A stretch of DNA of 6,306 bases, from positions 1-6,306 of the forward strand of contig JAGOBP010000257.1 of NCBI GenBank assembly GCA_017999195.1, in the 5' to 3' direction. Each line of letters opens with the position of its first letter. Within the stretch, counting starts at the first letter, position 1. Made by a program: the position numbers and the translations under genes. Source of the DNA: Thermoflexales bacterium (GTDB lineage: Bacteria > Chloroflexota > Anaerolineae > Fen-1058). Below are positions 1-5,803 of this stretch, piece after piece. The notes below the pieces were generated by a model that did not search any database, was not told where the DNA came from, and saw only the letters and a list, made by a program, of their open reading frames with translations.

Positions 1-312
1 GAAGATCACAGCCGCTTCCACCACGCGGACGGCGCCTTTGACTTCACCGGCAAAATCGGTGTAGCCCGGCGTGTCCAGCACATTGATCTTGCAACCCTGG
101 TACTCGAGCGGCAACAGCGAAGTGGTGAGCGAAATGTGACGGCGGATTTCTTCGTCGTCAAAGTCCGAAACGGTCGAGCCGTCTTCGACCCGACCCTGGC
201 GCGTAATCGCGCCGGAACTGAATAACATCGCTTCACCCAGGCTCGTCTTGCCGGAAGAGCCGTGGCCTAGCAAGGCAACGTTACGCAGTGCGGTTGTGGC
301 GTAATCTTTCAT
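1..312 (-). CDS. fusA: Elongation factor G-like translational GTPase, N-terminal part (runs off the left edge)
   Basis: This is the first 104 residues of an EF-G-family GTPase; the rest lies beyond base 1. The P-loop (G1) is GHGSSGKTS at residues 16-24, and the G3 motif DTPGY is at 80-84 within INVLDTPGYTDFAGEV. Between them is the segment GAITRQGRVEDGSTVSDFD (34-52) and a switch I region reading EEIRRHIS (54-61). Canonical EF-G has AHVDAGKTT and RGITI at these places, so this resembles the EF-G-like paralogue often called EF-G2 rather than the housekeeping protein. EF-G proteins act in the cytoplasm on the ribosome in translocation; the paralogue's exact role is less certain. The ATG at 312 is supported by GGAGG at 317-321, four bases upstream, and by a near-consensus promoter at 348-376. 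Family assignment is confident; subtype is an inference from motifs. Confidence 0.93.
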   Translation of the reverse strand, partial: MKDYATTALRNVALLGHGSSGKTSLGEAMLFSSGAITRQGRVEDGSTVSDFDDEEIRRHISLTTSLLPLEYQGCKINVLDTPGYTDFAGEVKGAVRVVEAAVIF

Positions 313-332
313 CAAACCTCCAGAGGGTATGG

Positions 333-366
333 AAAAATCGCCCCGGTATTTTAAGCAGGCCGGGGT
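333..366 (-). terminator. Candidate intrinsic terminator overlapping the EF-G promoter
   Basis: Read on the minus strand, CCCCGG (365-360) and CCGGGG (346-341) form a six-base-pair GC stem that a G-U pair at 366/340 can extend. The loop is 13 bases. CGA and then five T (337-333) follow. This is the layout of a rho-independent terminator for transcripts arriving from the PEBP side. The loop is long and the T run short, so strength is uncertain. Transcription from the EF-G promoter would begin at about the end of the stem and so would not form it. Confidence 0.4.
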
Positions 367-376
367 CAAATGTCAA
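348..376 (-). promoter_or_regulatory. Sigma-70-type promoter for the EF-G-like gene
   Basis: On the minus strand a perfect -35 box TTGACA (376-371) is followed, after a 17-base spacer, by TAAAAT (353-348), which matches five of six bases of the -10 consensus. The expected start near 341 gives a leader of about 28 bases that contains the GGAGG ribosome binding site before the ATG at 312. This suggests EF-G is transcribed independently of the genes upstream. The spacer and start region overlap a hairpin, described separately. Confidence 0.72.
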
Positions 377-498
377 CGTAGTATCGACCGCTTGTGTTTA
401 TCCATCCAGCCGTTAAGGTTAAAGTGGTGCGCAGGTTCCTTCGTCACGTAGAAATTGAGCAGGCGAGCGATTTTACCACGTTCGCGCCGAAAGCGCAT
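373..498 (-). CDS. Possible 41-residue basic small protein, unrecognised
   Basis: An ATG-started frame of 41 residues lies between the PEBP stop and the EF-G promoter. It is rich in arginine and lysine at the start (MRFRRERGKIARLL) and contains FNLNGWMDKH (residues 28-37). Codon choice looks ordinary for the window. Against it, no Shine-Dalgarno sequence precedes the ATG, an in-frame stop lies five codons upstream, and the frame is short enough to occur by chance. Its TGA (375-373) falls inside the TTGACA box of the EF-G promoter. It could be a leader peptide, a small protein at the end of the operon, or a chance frame. I do not recognise a family. Confidence 0.22.
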   Translation of the reverse strand: MRFRRERGKIARLLNFYVTKEPAHHFNLNGWMDKHKRSILR

Positions 499-513
499 AT
501 TGCGATTAAATCA

Positions 514-1050
514 TCATCGTCCGTAGCGGCCCATTAACTGAGCCTGGCCGATGATGTGGCTCTTGAGCGCCGCTTCCACTGCGGTCCGCGCCGCGCCAGC
601 CGTAAGGTTCACCGCCTCCACATCCAGCGCGTACAACTTGAAGAAGTAGCGATGCGCGTTGCCGGGTGGCGGGCACGGGCCGCCATAACCGGCTTTGCCA
701 AAACCATTTGCGCCACTCAGGCCGGTCGTCGTGTCGCCTTCAGTCAGGCCTGAAACCGTGGCCGGGATATTGAACAGCACCCAATGTGTGAACGTGCCGC
801 CCGGTGCGTCGGGATCGTCCATGATGAGCGCAAAACTGCGCGTGTTGGCCGGAGCCTCACTCCAGCGCAGTTCAGGCGGCTTGTCTTGTCCGCCGCACGT
901 GAAGTCAACGGGAATCGTTGCGCCTTCGGCGAAGGCCGGGCTACCGAATTTGAACGTCGGCACGTCACCGCCTAGATCGATCGCCGGGGCAGGTTGACAG
1001 GCCGCGCCCAGCACTGCGAGCAACACCAGACCCATGATCAAACCACGCAT
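514..1050 (-). CDS. YbhB/YbcL-family PEBP (Raf kinase inhibitor-like) protein, putative lipoprotein
   Basis: This is a 178-residue protein of the phosphatidylethanolamine-binding protein family. The two signature blocks are visible: DPDAPGG at 79-85, followed by FTHWVLFNIP (87-96), and GYGGPCPPPGNAHRY at 121-135 with the ligand-pocket His133-Arg134. The N-terminus (MRGLIMGLVLLAVLGAAC) is a short basic and hydrophobic signal ending at Cys18. The lipobox LGAAC is not ideal because position -3 is Gly, so lipid attachment is probable rather than sure. After it comes a short Pro/Ala linker and the domain at about residue 31. In-frame starts exist further upstream, but only the ATG at 1050 has a well-placed AGGAG, and it begins the signal sequence. 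It lies 29 bp after the dihydropyrimidinase and is probably cotranscribed with it. The biochemical role of bacterial PEBPs is poorly defined. Confidence 0.92.
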   Translation of the reverse strand: MRGLIMGLVLLAVLGAACQPAPAIDLGGDVPTFKFGSPAFAEGATIPVDFTCGGQDKPPELRWSEAPANTRSFALIMDDPDAPGGTFTHWVLFNIPATVSGLTEGDTTTGLSGANGFGKAGYGGPCPPPGNAHRYFFKLYALDVEAVNLTAGAARTAVEAALKSHIIGQAQLMGRYGR

Positions 1051-1059
1051 AGAACCCAT

Positions 1060-1064
1060 CTCCT
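1060..1064 (-). promoter_or_regulatory. Ribosome binding site that sets the PEBP start
   Basis: AGGAG on the minus strand ends nine bases before the ATG at 1050. The alternative in-frame ATG at 1059-1057 would directly abut it, so the downstream ATG is the better start. The site lies in the 29-bp gap after the dihydropyrimidinase stop codon. Confidence 0.65.
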
Positions 1065-1079
1065 GAGCAATAGCCAACA

Positions 1080-2501
1080 TCAAATCACCGGCGCATGCGC
1101 CTGGCGGCGCACAAATTGGCCGCTGCCCGCCCGACCGAGCCACTGGCCGTCATCGATCAGCAACTCGCCGCGGCGCAAGACCTTGATGGGCCAGCCCGTG
1201 GTTTCCCAGCCTTCAAACAAACTGTAATCCACGCGCTGATACGATGTGCCCACGCCATACGTCTTTTTGATCGCTGGATCCCAGATCAAGAGATCGGCAT
1301 CTGATCCAACCGCAATCGTGCCCTTGCGCGGATACATGCCGAACACTTTAGCCGGATTCGTCGCGGTGATCTCCACAAACCGATTGGCCGTCAGCTGCCC
1401 CTTCGCGACCCCTTCGCTCCACAAGATGATCATGCGATCACCCAGGCCGGGCAGGCCGTTGGGAATCTTGGTGAAGTTCTCGCGGCCTAGTTCTTTGCCG
1501 GGCCGTTGATACGGTACGCCTTCATACTCGAACGGTTTCGTGCCATCGAAGAGGAACGGGCAGTGATCGGTCGAGATGATTTGCAGATCGTTGTTTTGCA
1601 GCGCGCGCCAGATCGCGGCATTATCGCGCTTCGATCGGATCGGCGGCGAGCACACAAACTTCGCGCCGTCGGGCCGGGCCAGATCATCTTCCGTGAAGAA
1701 CAGATATTGGGTGCACGTCTCGCCCATGACGGGCAGACCATGCTGTCGCCCATAGCGCAGTTGATCGACTGCGCCTTCGCACGTCATGTGCACCACGTAC
1801 AAGGGCGCGTGCGCCACGCCCGCCAACGCGATGGCGCGCAGCGTTGCTTCGGTTTCCAGCCAGGCCGGTCGGGTGCGCGCATGCCACGGGGGCGTGAGAT
1901 CGCCGCGCGCCACTGTGTCTTTGATCAAGATGTCGATGGCGTCGCCGTTCTCCGCATGGACCATTGTTAAGATGCCGTGTTCGCTTGCCTTTTGCAGCGC
2001 GCGGAACAGGCCGGTGTCATCGATCTGCAGGCGGCCTTTGTAGGCCATCAACGCTTTGATGCTGGTCACGCCTTCATTCACAATCGACGGAATTTCATCG
2101 ATGATGGCGTCCGTGACTTCAACGAGATTGGCATGATAAGCATAGTCGATGACGGCGCGACCTTCGGCTTTGGTGTGCCACGTTTCGATGCCGGAGCGCA
2201 GCGACTTGCCCTTTTCAGGAATGGCAAAATCGATGTGGGTGGTCGTGCCGCCAAAGGCCGCGGCTTTGTGGCCGGTGTAAAAATCGTCGGACGACTCTGT
2301 CGCGCCGACGTTAAGTTCCAGGTGCGTATGCACATCGATGCCGCCGGGCAACACGTATTTGCCGCTCGCATCGATGACGCGCGCGCCCTCAGTTTCCAGC
2401 CCTTCGCCGATGACGGCGATCTTCTCGCCATCGATCAGGATGTCGGCTTGATAGGTGTCGCTGGCGGTGACGATGGTTCCATTCTTGATGACTGTGGGCA
2501 T
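1080..2501 (-). CDS. hydA: Dihydropyrimidinase / D-hydantoinase
   Basis: This 473-residue amidohydrolase opens cyclic diamides such as 5,6-dihydropyrimidines and hydantoins to N-carbamoyl acids, the second step of reductive pyrimidine breakdown, in the cytoplasm. All ligands of the binuclear metal centre of the family are present: His58 and His60 in DVHTHLEL, the lysine normally carboxylated (Lys149 in TSIKALMAYKG), His182 (VHAENGD), His238 (VVHMTCEG) and Asp312 (STDHCPF). Substrate-binding positions are also kept: Tyr154, Ser285 in CSPPIR and Asn348 in FTKIPNGLPG. The usual Glu in the following PG-[VI]-E-DR motif is Gly here (PGLGDRM). Length is typical. The ATG at 2501 has GAGG six bases upstream (2511-2508). 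It follows the muramidase by 76 bp of repeat-like sequence and precedes the PEBP gene by 29 bp. The true substrate (dihydrouracil or another hydantoin) cannot be read from sequence alone. Confidence 0.95.
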   Translation of the reverse strand: MPTVIKNGTIVTASDTYQADILIDGEKIAVIGEGLETEGARVIDASGKYVLPGGIDVHTHLELNVGATESSDDFYTGHKAAAFGGTTTHIDFAIPEKGKSLRSGIETWHTKAEGRAVIDYAYHANLVEVTDAIIDEIPSIVNEGVTSIKALMAYKGRLQIDDTGLFRALQKASEHGILTMVHAENGDAIDILIKDTVARGDLTPPWHARTRPAWLETEATLRAIALAGVAHAPLYVVHMTCEGAVDQLRYGRQHGLPVMGETCTQYLFFTEDDLARPDGAKFVCSPPIRSKRDNAAIWRALQNNDLQIISTDHCPFLFDGTKPFEYEGVPYQRPGKELGRENFTKIPNGLPGLGDRMIILWSEGVAKGQLTANRFVEITATNPAKVFGMYPRKGTIAVGSDADLLIWDPAIKKTYGVGTSYQRVDYSLFEGWETTGWPIKVLRRGELLIDDGQWLGRAGSGQFVRRQAHAPVI

Positions 2502-2513
2502 GAGTGACCTCAG

Positions 2514-2578
2514 TGGGATAGTGGATTGGTAATCGGTGATCGGTTGACCAGTTACCAGTTACTGGTTGACCTGTTGAC
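2514..2578. repeat. Degenerate heptameric (7-bp) short tandem repeat tract between genes
   Basis: The gap between the dihydropyrimidinase and muramidase genes reads on the plus strand as successive 7-base units: TGGGATA, GTGGATT, GGTAATC, GGTGATC, GGTTGAC, CAGTTAC, CAGTTAC. Two 8-base units follow, TGGTTGAC and CTGTTGAC, ending at the TAG stop of the muramidase. Two CAGTTAC units are identical, GGTTGACC occurs twice (2542-2549, 2564-2571), and ACCAGT-T-ACTGGT (2554-2566) is an inverted repeat. It resembles the heptameric intergenic repeats known from filamentous cyanobacteria. I see no promoter or convincing terminator in it. Confidence 0.6.
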
Positions 2579-3720
2579 TACGCGCCTTGCAACGTCTTAA
2601 ACCCGTCAAACACGCCCTTGATCAGACTGCCGTAATGATCGGGTTGGCCGGGACCGTTGTAGATGCGGGCAAAGGCGACGAAGTCTTTGGCTTGCAAGGC
2701 GTTGACTTGGCGTTGATCGTTCTTGACGAAATTGAAGAAGCCCAGCACTTGAAAACGCTCGTCGGCGCTGAAGGCGTCAAACATCGCGTCGACGGTGTCG
2801 TAGCCGATGGTGCGATGATTGGAGCCGAGAATCTGTACCAGCCCCATGCTGATCGATTTCTTCGCGGCCTGATCGTCCAGCGTGCGGGCGTGCGTCAATG
2901 CGGCCCATTCGCTGGCCTGATTGGTATGCACGTCTTGCCATGGGGCGTTGGCCTGTGTGCGGAATTTGTGCCCGCGCCACGTGACGGTTTGATCAAATTG
3001 GAAAGATTGTTGATAGGTCGCGGCGTTGGCTTTGCCCCAATGCCCCCAGAACAAGTGATTCTCGAAGCGGATGATCATGCGACCGTCGGGGCCGAGGCCG
3101 CTGCCGCCCGATTCGATGGCGACGACGGCGACCGCCGCACCTGGATCGATGCCGATCTTGTTGGCCAGCGGTTCCAGCAGACCGCCGTATTTGTTCCAGA
3201 TGCGGGCGGCGGTGAAAGCCGCTTGCGGCGCATTGCCGGGGGCGATGCGCCGTTGCGCAGGCGTCAGCGATAAGGCCTGCAATTCAGCCAATGTCAGCGG
3301 CGAATTGTGCGGCACATCAAAACCGTTCGGCTCGGAAGATTGATCGGGATTAACGACGTCCGTAAACTCCGCGGACACGTACACGCGCGCGATGAACCAA
3401 TCGTTGCTCGAACCGATCACTTCCAAGCGTTGAGCTTGCGCCAGATCGCCGACATCGGTGCCGGGATCAGTGCGCGGCGCCGATCGGACGTTGATGGTCT
3501 CCCAGTTGGCTTTAGGCTTCAGGTGTTGATCGATCGTTTCGGCCACGCTCATCGCGACATACACTTTGGCCGTGTGCCACTCTGCGCCCTGAGTGTCGAG
3601 TTCGAGGCGCGCGCCTTCATTTAACTGACCCACTTTGGTGGCGGGATCGATCTGCGGGGCGAGGCGAATAGTGACGCCGCCTGAACCGGCTTGCGGTGTG
3701 ACGAAAATGGGCTCGGTCAT
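2578..3720 (-). CDS. N-acetylmuramidase (DUF3380-type) with two N-terminal SH3-like repeats
   Basis: This 380-residue protein is predicted to cleave peptidoglycan glycan strands. The C-terminal half (about 165-378) matches the N-acetylmuramidase family found in phage endolysins: IWNKYGGLLEPLANKIGID (174-192), then AIESGG (201-206) with the likely catalytic Glu203, RFENHLFW (218-225), SMGLVQILGSNH (291-302) and FARIYNGPG (350-358). The N-terminus holds two SH3b-like modules exactly 60 residues apart (about 16-58 and 76-118). Each carries R-x-AP-x-x-DP-x-T-x-VG-x-L, a central Trp and VYV. A linker rich in Pro, Asn and Ser follows. There is no signal peptide or membrane segment, so export would need a holin-like or other route. 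The ATG at 3720 has AAGGAGA (3732-3726) five bases upstream. It sits between two metabolic genes with no phage gene in view. Family assignment is strong; biological role is unknown. Confidence 0.88.
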   Translation of the reverse strand: MTEPIFVTPQAGSGGVTIRLAPQIDPATKVGQLNEGARLELDTQGAEWHTAKVYVAMSVAETIDQHLKPKANWETINVRSAPRTDPGTDVGDLAQAQRLEVIGSSNDWFIARVYVSAEFTDVVNPDQSSEPNGFDVPHNSPLTLAELQALSLTPAQRRIAPGNAPQAAFTAARIWNKYGGLLEPLANKIGIDPGAAVAVVAIESGGSGLGPDGRMIIRFENHLFWGHWGKANAATYQQSFQFDQTVTWRGHKFRTQANAPWQDVHTNQASEWAALTHARTLDDQAAKKSISMGLVQILGSNHRTIGYDTVDAMFDAFSADERFQVLGFFNFVKNDQRQVNALQAKDFVAFARIYNGPGQPDHYGSLIKGVFDGFKTLQGA

Positions 3721-3794
3721 GATGTTCTCCTTGGGTTGACGGTGTGTGCGGAAATTGCCTGATGCACGACTTGCGCCGATCCAAGCCCGATGAG

Positions 3795-5645
3795 TTAGGG
3801 CAACAACGCTTCTTTGGTCGGTGCGCCGTTCGCATCCCAGCGGCGAATGGCATAGTAATCTTTCAGCATCAACTCCATATCGGGCAACACGCCGGCCGCC
3901 GAACCGCTTGGGCGCGGCTCAGTCGTGAGACGCATCGGCAGCACGTCGTCTTTGACGGTGATGCCCAAGCGATTGTTGATCTGTCGCTTGAAGTTGAACA
4001 GCCGCGCGCCCGCCTCAAGCAAGTCTTGCCCGGTCCAGTTCCAGCCCAGCGCTTTGTTCACCAATTCGGCGGTTTGCGCAGGCGTGAATGAGCCTTTGGT
4101 GATGAACTTGCACAGGCCCAACGGATTGTAGGTGGTCATGTAGTTTTGAAAATCAACGGCCACCGCTGCGCCGATGGTGGAATCAAAACGCTTCTTCTCC
4201 ACCCAGCCTTGCGAATCGCCGTCCTGCCAGCCCGGCCACTCGAGGCCATTGCCGCGCCAGTACGAAATCGCTTCGAGGTGACACGCGCCGCGGCTGGCGG
4301 TGGCATAGTTCGCGCCCATGCTGGCAAAGCCGCGCGGATCATGATACGGCATCTCCAGCCCTTTGACGTGCATGGCGAATTGGTCCGTGCCCTGGCCGAT
4401 GCGTCGAGCAGCTTCACGTGAACCTTCAGCCAGCAGATCACCCAGGCCCTGCCGCTGCCCGATCGCGTGAATCAGCGCGATGATGGCATCGTCGTCCCCC
4501 CAGTTTAATTCCAGACCGTGGGTGTCGGTGGTCGTGAAAATGCCTTTTTCATAGGCTTCAAATGCCCAGGCGATGATGCCGGAGGTTGAGATTACATCCA
4601 GGCCGTAGCGGTTGCACCAGTCATTCATCGCGGCGATGGCGTTGAGGTTGTCGCATTGCAGATTCGATCCAAAGCCGCACAGCGTTTCATATTCCGGGCC
4701 TTCGCCGCGCACACCCGCGTATTTGCCTTCTTTAACCTCGATCGCTTTGCCACAGCCGATCGGGCAGGCGTGACAAAACGTGTGGCGCGCGAAGATGGTT
4801 TCGGCAATCGCTTTGCCTGAAGTCTTGATCGTCCCTTCGGTCCAGTTGCCGCCGCGCCAGTTCTTGATCGCGTTGTCGCCGAATTTATCGGTGCCGGGAT
4901 GGCCGCCCGCTGTGCCCACCAGATGCAGTGCTTCGGCGGGACCGTGCGCCATGATGTATTTATTACTTTCTTTCACGGTGGCGTGGAAGGCTTTGGCATC
5001 GGCGTATTGCGGCTTGTCTTTGCCGCGCGTGACGATGGCCTTGAGGTTTTTTGAGCCGAGCACCGCGCCCATGCCGCCGCGCGCCGCCATGCGCGCATGA
5101 TCGTGTCCGCCGCTGACTACGCCCGCGATTTTTACCAAGTTTTCACCCGCCGCCCCGATGATGGCCGCGCGCGCTTTCTCGTCCGTTTCGGCGATGAGCA
5201 GATCGTGAACTTCAAACGTGTCTTTGCCCCATAAATGAGCGGCGTCACGCACTTCGATCTGATCGCCGTTGATGTATAAATAGACTGGTTTTTCAGCCCT
5301 CCCCGTGATGACGATCCCATCATAACCCGCGAAGCGCAGTTCCGCGCCCCAATGCCCGCCCAGATTGGCTTCATTCCAGATGCCGGTCAAGGGCGATCGG
5401 CCGCAGAAGGACGACCGGCAGCCGGTCGGCGCGAAGGTGCCAGATAATAAGCCGTTGAAGATGTAGATTGTGGCGCGCGGATCGAGCGGCCCGATCGTTG
5501 GATCGAGCTCATCGGAGAAGAGCTTGGCCGCGTAGCCGCTGCCCAGCAAGTACTTGCGCACATCGGCGTCATCAATGGGCTTGAGATTGATTTGCCCGGT
5601 GCTGAGATTCACGTGGATGTAGCGACCCGCATAAACAATCGGCAT
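3795..5645 (-). CDS. aor: Aldehyde:ferredoxin oxidoreductase family protein (tungstopterin enzyme)
   Basis: This 616-residue protein is a full-length member of the tungsten/molybdenum aldehyde ferredoxin oxidoreductase family, which oxidises aldehydes to carboxylic acids and passes electrons to ferredoxin. The [4Fe-4S] ligands are present as Cys291, Cys294, Cys298 (FCHACPIGC) and the distant Cys512 (NPLGLCKF). The pterin-binding N-terminal domain shows TGCRSSFCGRSPLTG (74-88), NLGGHWGAELRFAGYDG (94-110) and AARGGMGAVLGSKNLKAI (187-204). Active-site blocks EGPEYET (315-321), GLEMPYHDPRG (429-439) and RGACHLEA (452-459) are intact. There is no signal peptide, so it should be cytoplasmic. The ATG at 5645 is preceded by AAGGAG (5657-5652) six bases away and by a promoter at 5682-5711. 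It is the first gene of the minus-strand series and is divergent from the glycosyltransferase. The substrate aldehyde is not evident, and no cofactor-synthesis or tungstate-transport gene is in the window. Confidence 0.95.
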   Translation of the reverse strand: MPIVYAGRYIHVNLSTGQINLKPIDDADVRKYLLGSGYAAKLFSDELDPTIGPLDPRATIYIFNGLLSGTFAPTGCRSSFCGRSPLTGIWNEANLGGHWGAELRFAGYDGIVITGRAEKPVYLYINGDQIEVRDAAHLWGKDTFEVHDLLIAETDEKARAAIIGAAGENLVKIAGVVSGGHDHARMAARGGMGAVLGSKNLKAIVTRGKDKPQYADAKAFHATVKESNKYIMAHGPAEALHLVGTAGGHPGTDKFGDNAIKNWRGGNWTEGTIKTSGKAIAETIFARHTFCHACPIGCGKAIEVKEGKYAGVRGEGPEYETLCGFGSNLQCDNLNAIAAMNDWCNRYGLDVISTSGIIAWAFEAYEKGIFTTTDTHGLELNWGDDDAIIALIHAIGQRQGLGDLLAEGSREAARRIGQGTDQFAMHVKGLEMPYHDPRGFASMGANYATASRGACHLEAISYWRGNGLEWPGWQDGDSQGWVEKKRFDSTIGAAVAVDFQNYMTTYNPLGLCKFITKGSFTPAQTAELVNKALGWNWTGQDLLEAGARLFNFKRQINNRLGITVKDDVLPMRLTTEPRPSGSAAGVLPDMELMLKDYYAIRRWDANGAPTKEALLP

Positions 5646-5681
5646 AGCGCGCTCCTTGTGGCGGCAAGTGAGGATGGGTCA

Positions 5682-5711
5682 ATTATACGCGCATTGGAGA
5701 CCGCGTGGCAA
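5682..5711 (-). promoter_or_regulatory. Sigma-70-type promoter for the AOR-led gene series
   Basis: On the minus strand TTGCCA (5711-5706, five of six to consensus) is followed after 18 bases by a perfect TATAAT (5687-5682). Expected initiation near 5675 gives a leader of about 30 bases carrying AAGGAG before the AOR ATG. The spacer lies one base beyond the optimum. Confidence 0.68.
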
Positions 5712-5728
5712 GCATTAGCCCGTGTGTC

Positions 5729-5757
5729 TTGTGCGATTTATCACCCGCCGTTATAAT
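5729..5757 (+). promoter_or_regulatory. Candidate promoter for the divergent glycosyltransferase gene
   Basis: A perfect TATAAT is at 5752-5757. Seventeen bases upstream is TTGTGC (5729-5734), which keeps only the TTG of the -35 consensus. Initiation near 5764 would place the 5770-5790 hairpin almost at the 5' end of the transcript. Confidence 0.52.
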
Positions 5758-5769
5758 CGCCGCACCTTG

Positions 5770-5790
5770 CCGCCGACATCACGTCGGCGG
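5770..5790 (+). promoter_or_regulatory. Strong hairpin in the 5' leader of the glycosyltransferase gene
   Basis: CCGCCGAC (5770-5777) and GTCGGCGG (5783-5790) form a perfect eight-base-pair stem with the five-base loop ATCAC. TTTGATT follows, so it is only weakly terminator-like. It ends 13 bases before the ATG at 5804, in the place where a ribosome binding site would be expected, so it could affect translation, mRNA stability or early termination. Confidence 0.55.
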
Positions 5791-5803
5791 TTTGATTCCT
5801 ATC

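Noticed and set aside
1090..1101. Perfect 12-bp palindrome GGCGCATGCGCC near the hydantoinase stop codon
   Set aside because: It encodes part of the C-terminus (QAHAP), leaves at most a four-base-pair stem as RNA, and has no T run, so it is not convincing as a terminator or operator.
1051..1143. Extended N-terminus of the PEBP protein from upstream in-frame ATGs
   Set aside because: It would overlap the hydantoinase end, and the extension precedes a good signal sequence that begins right after a well-spaced AGGAG.
2587..3273. Long plus-strand open frame (228 codons) antisense to the muramidase, and a similar one at 1977-2507 antisense to the hydantoinase
   Set aside because: They lie opposite genes with clear family motifs and have no recognisable motif or ribosome binding site. 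Codon bias in the real gene explains their openness.
3721..3794. Gap between AOR and the muramidase as a possible internal promoter
   Set aside because: Only the AAGGAGA ribosome binding site is clear; no paired -35 and -10 boxes were found.
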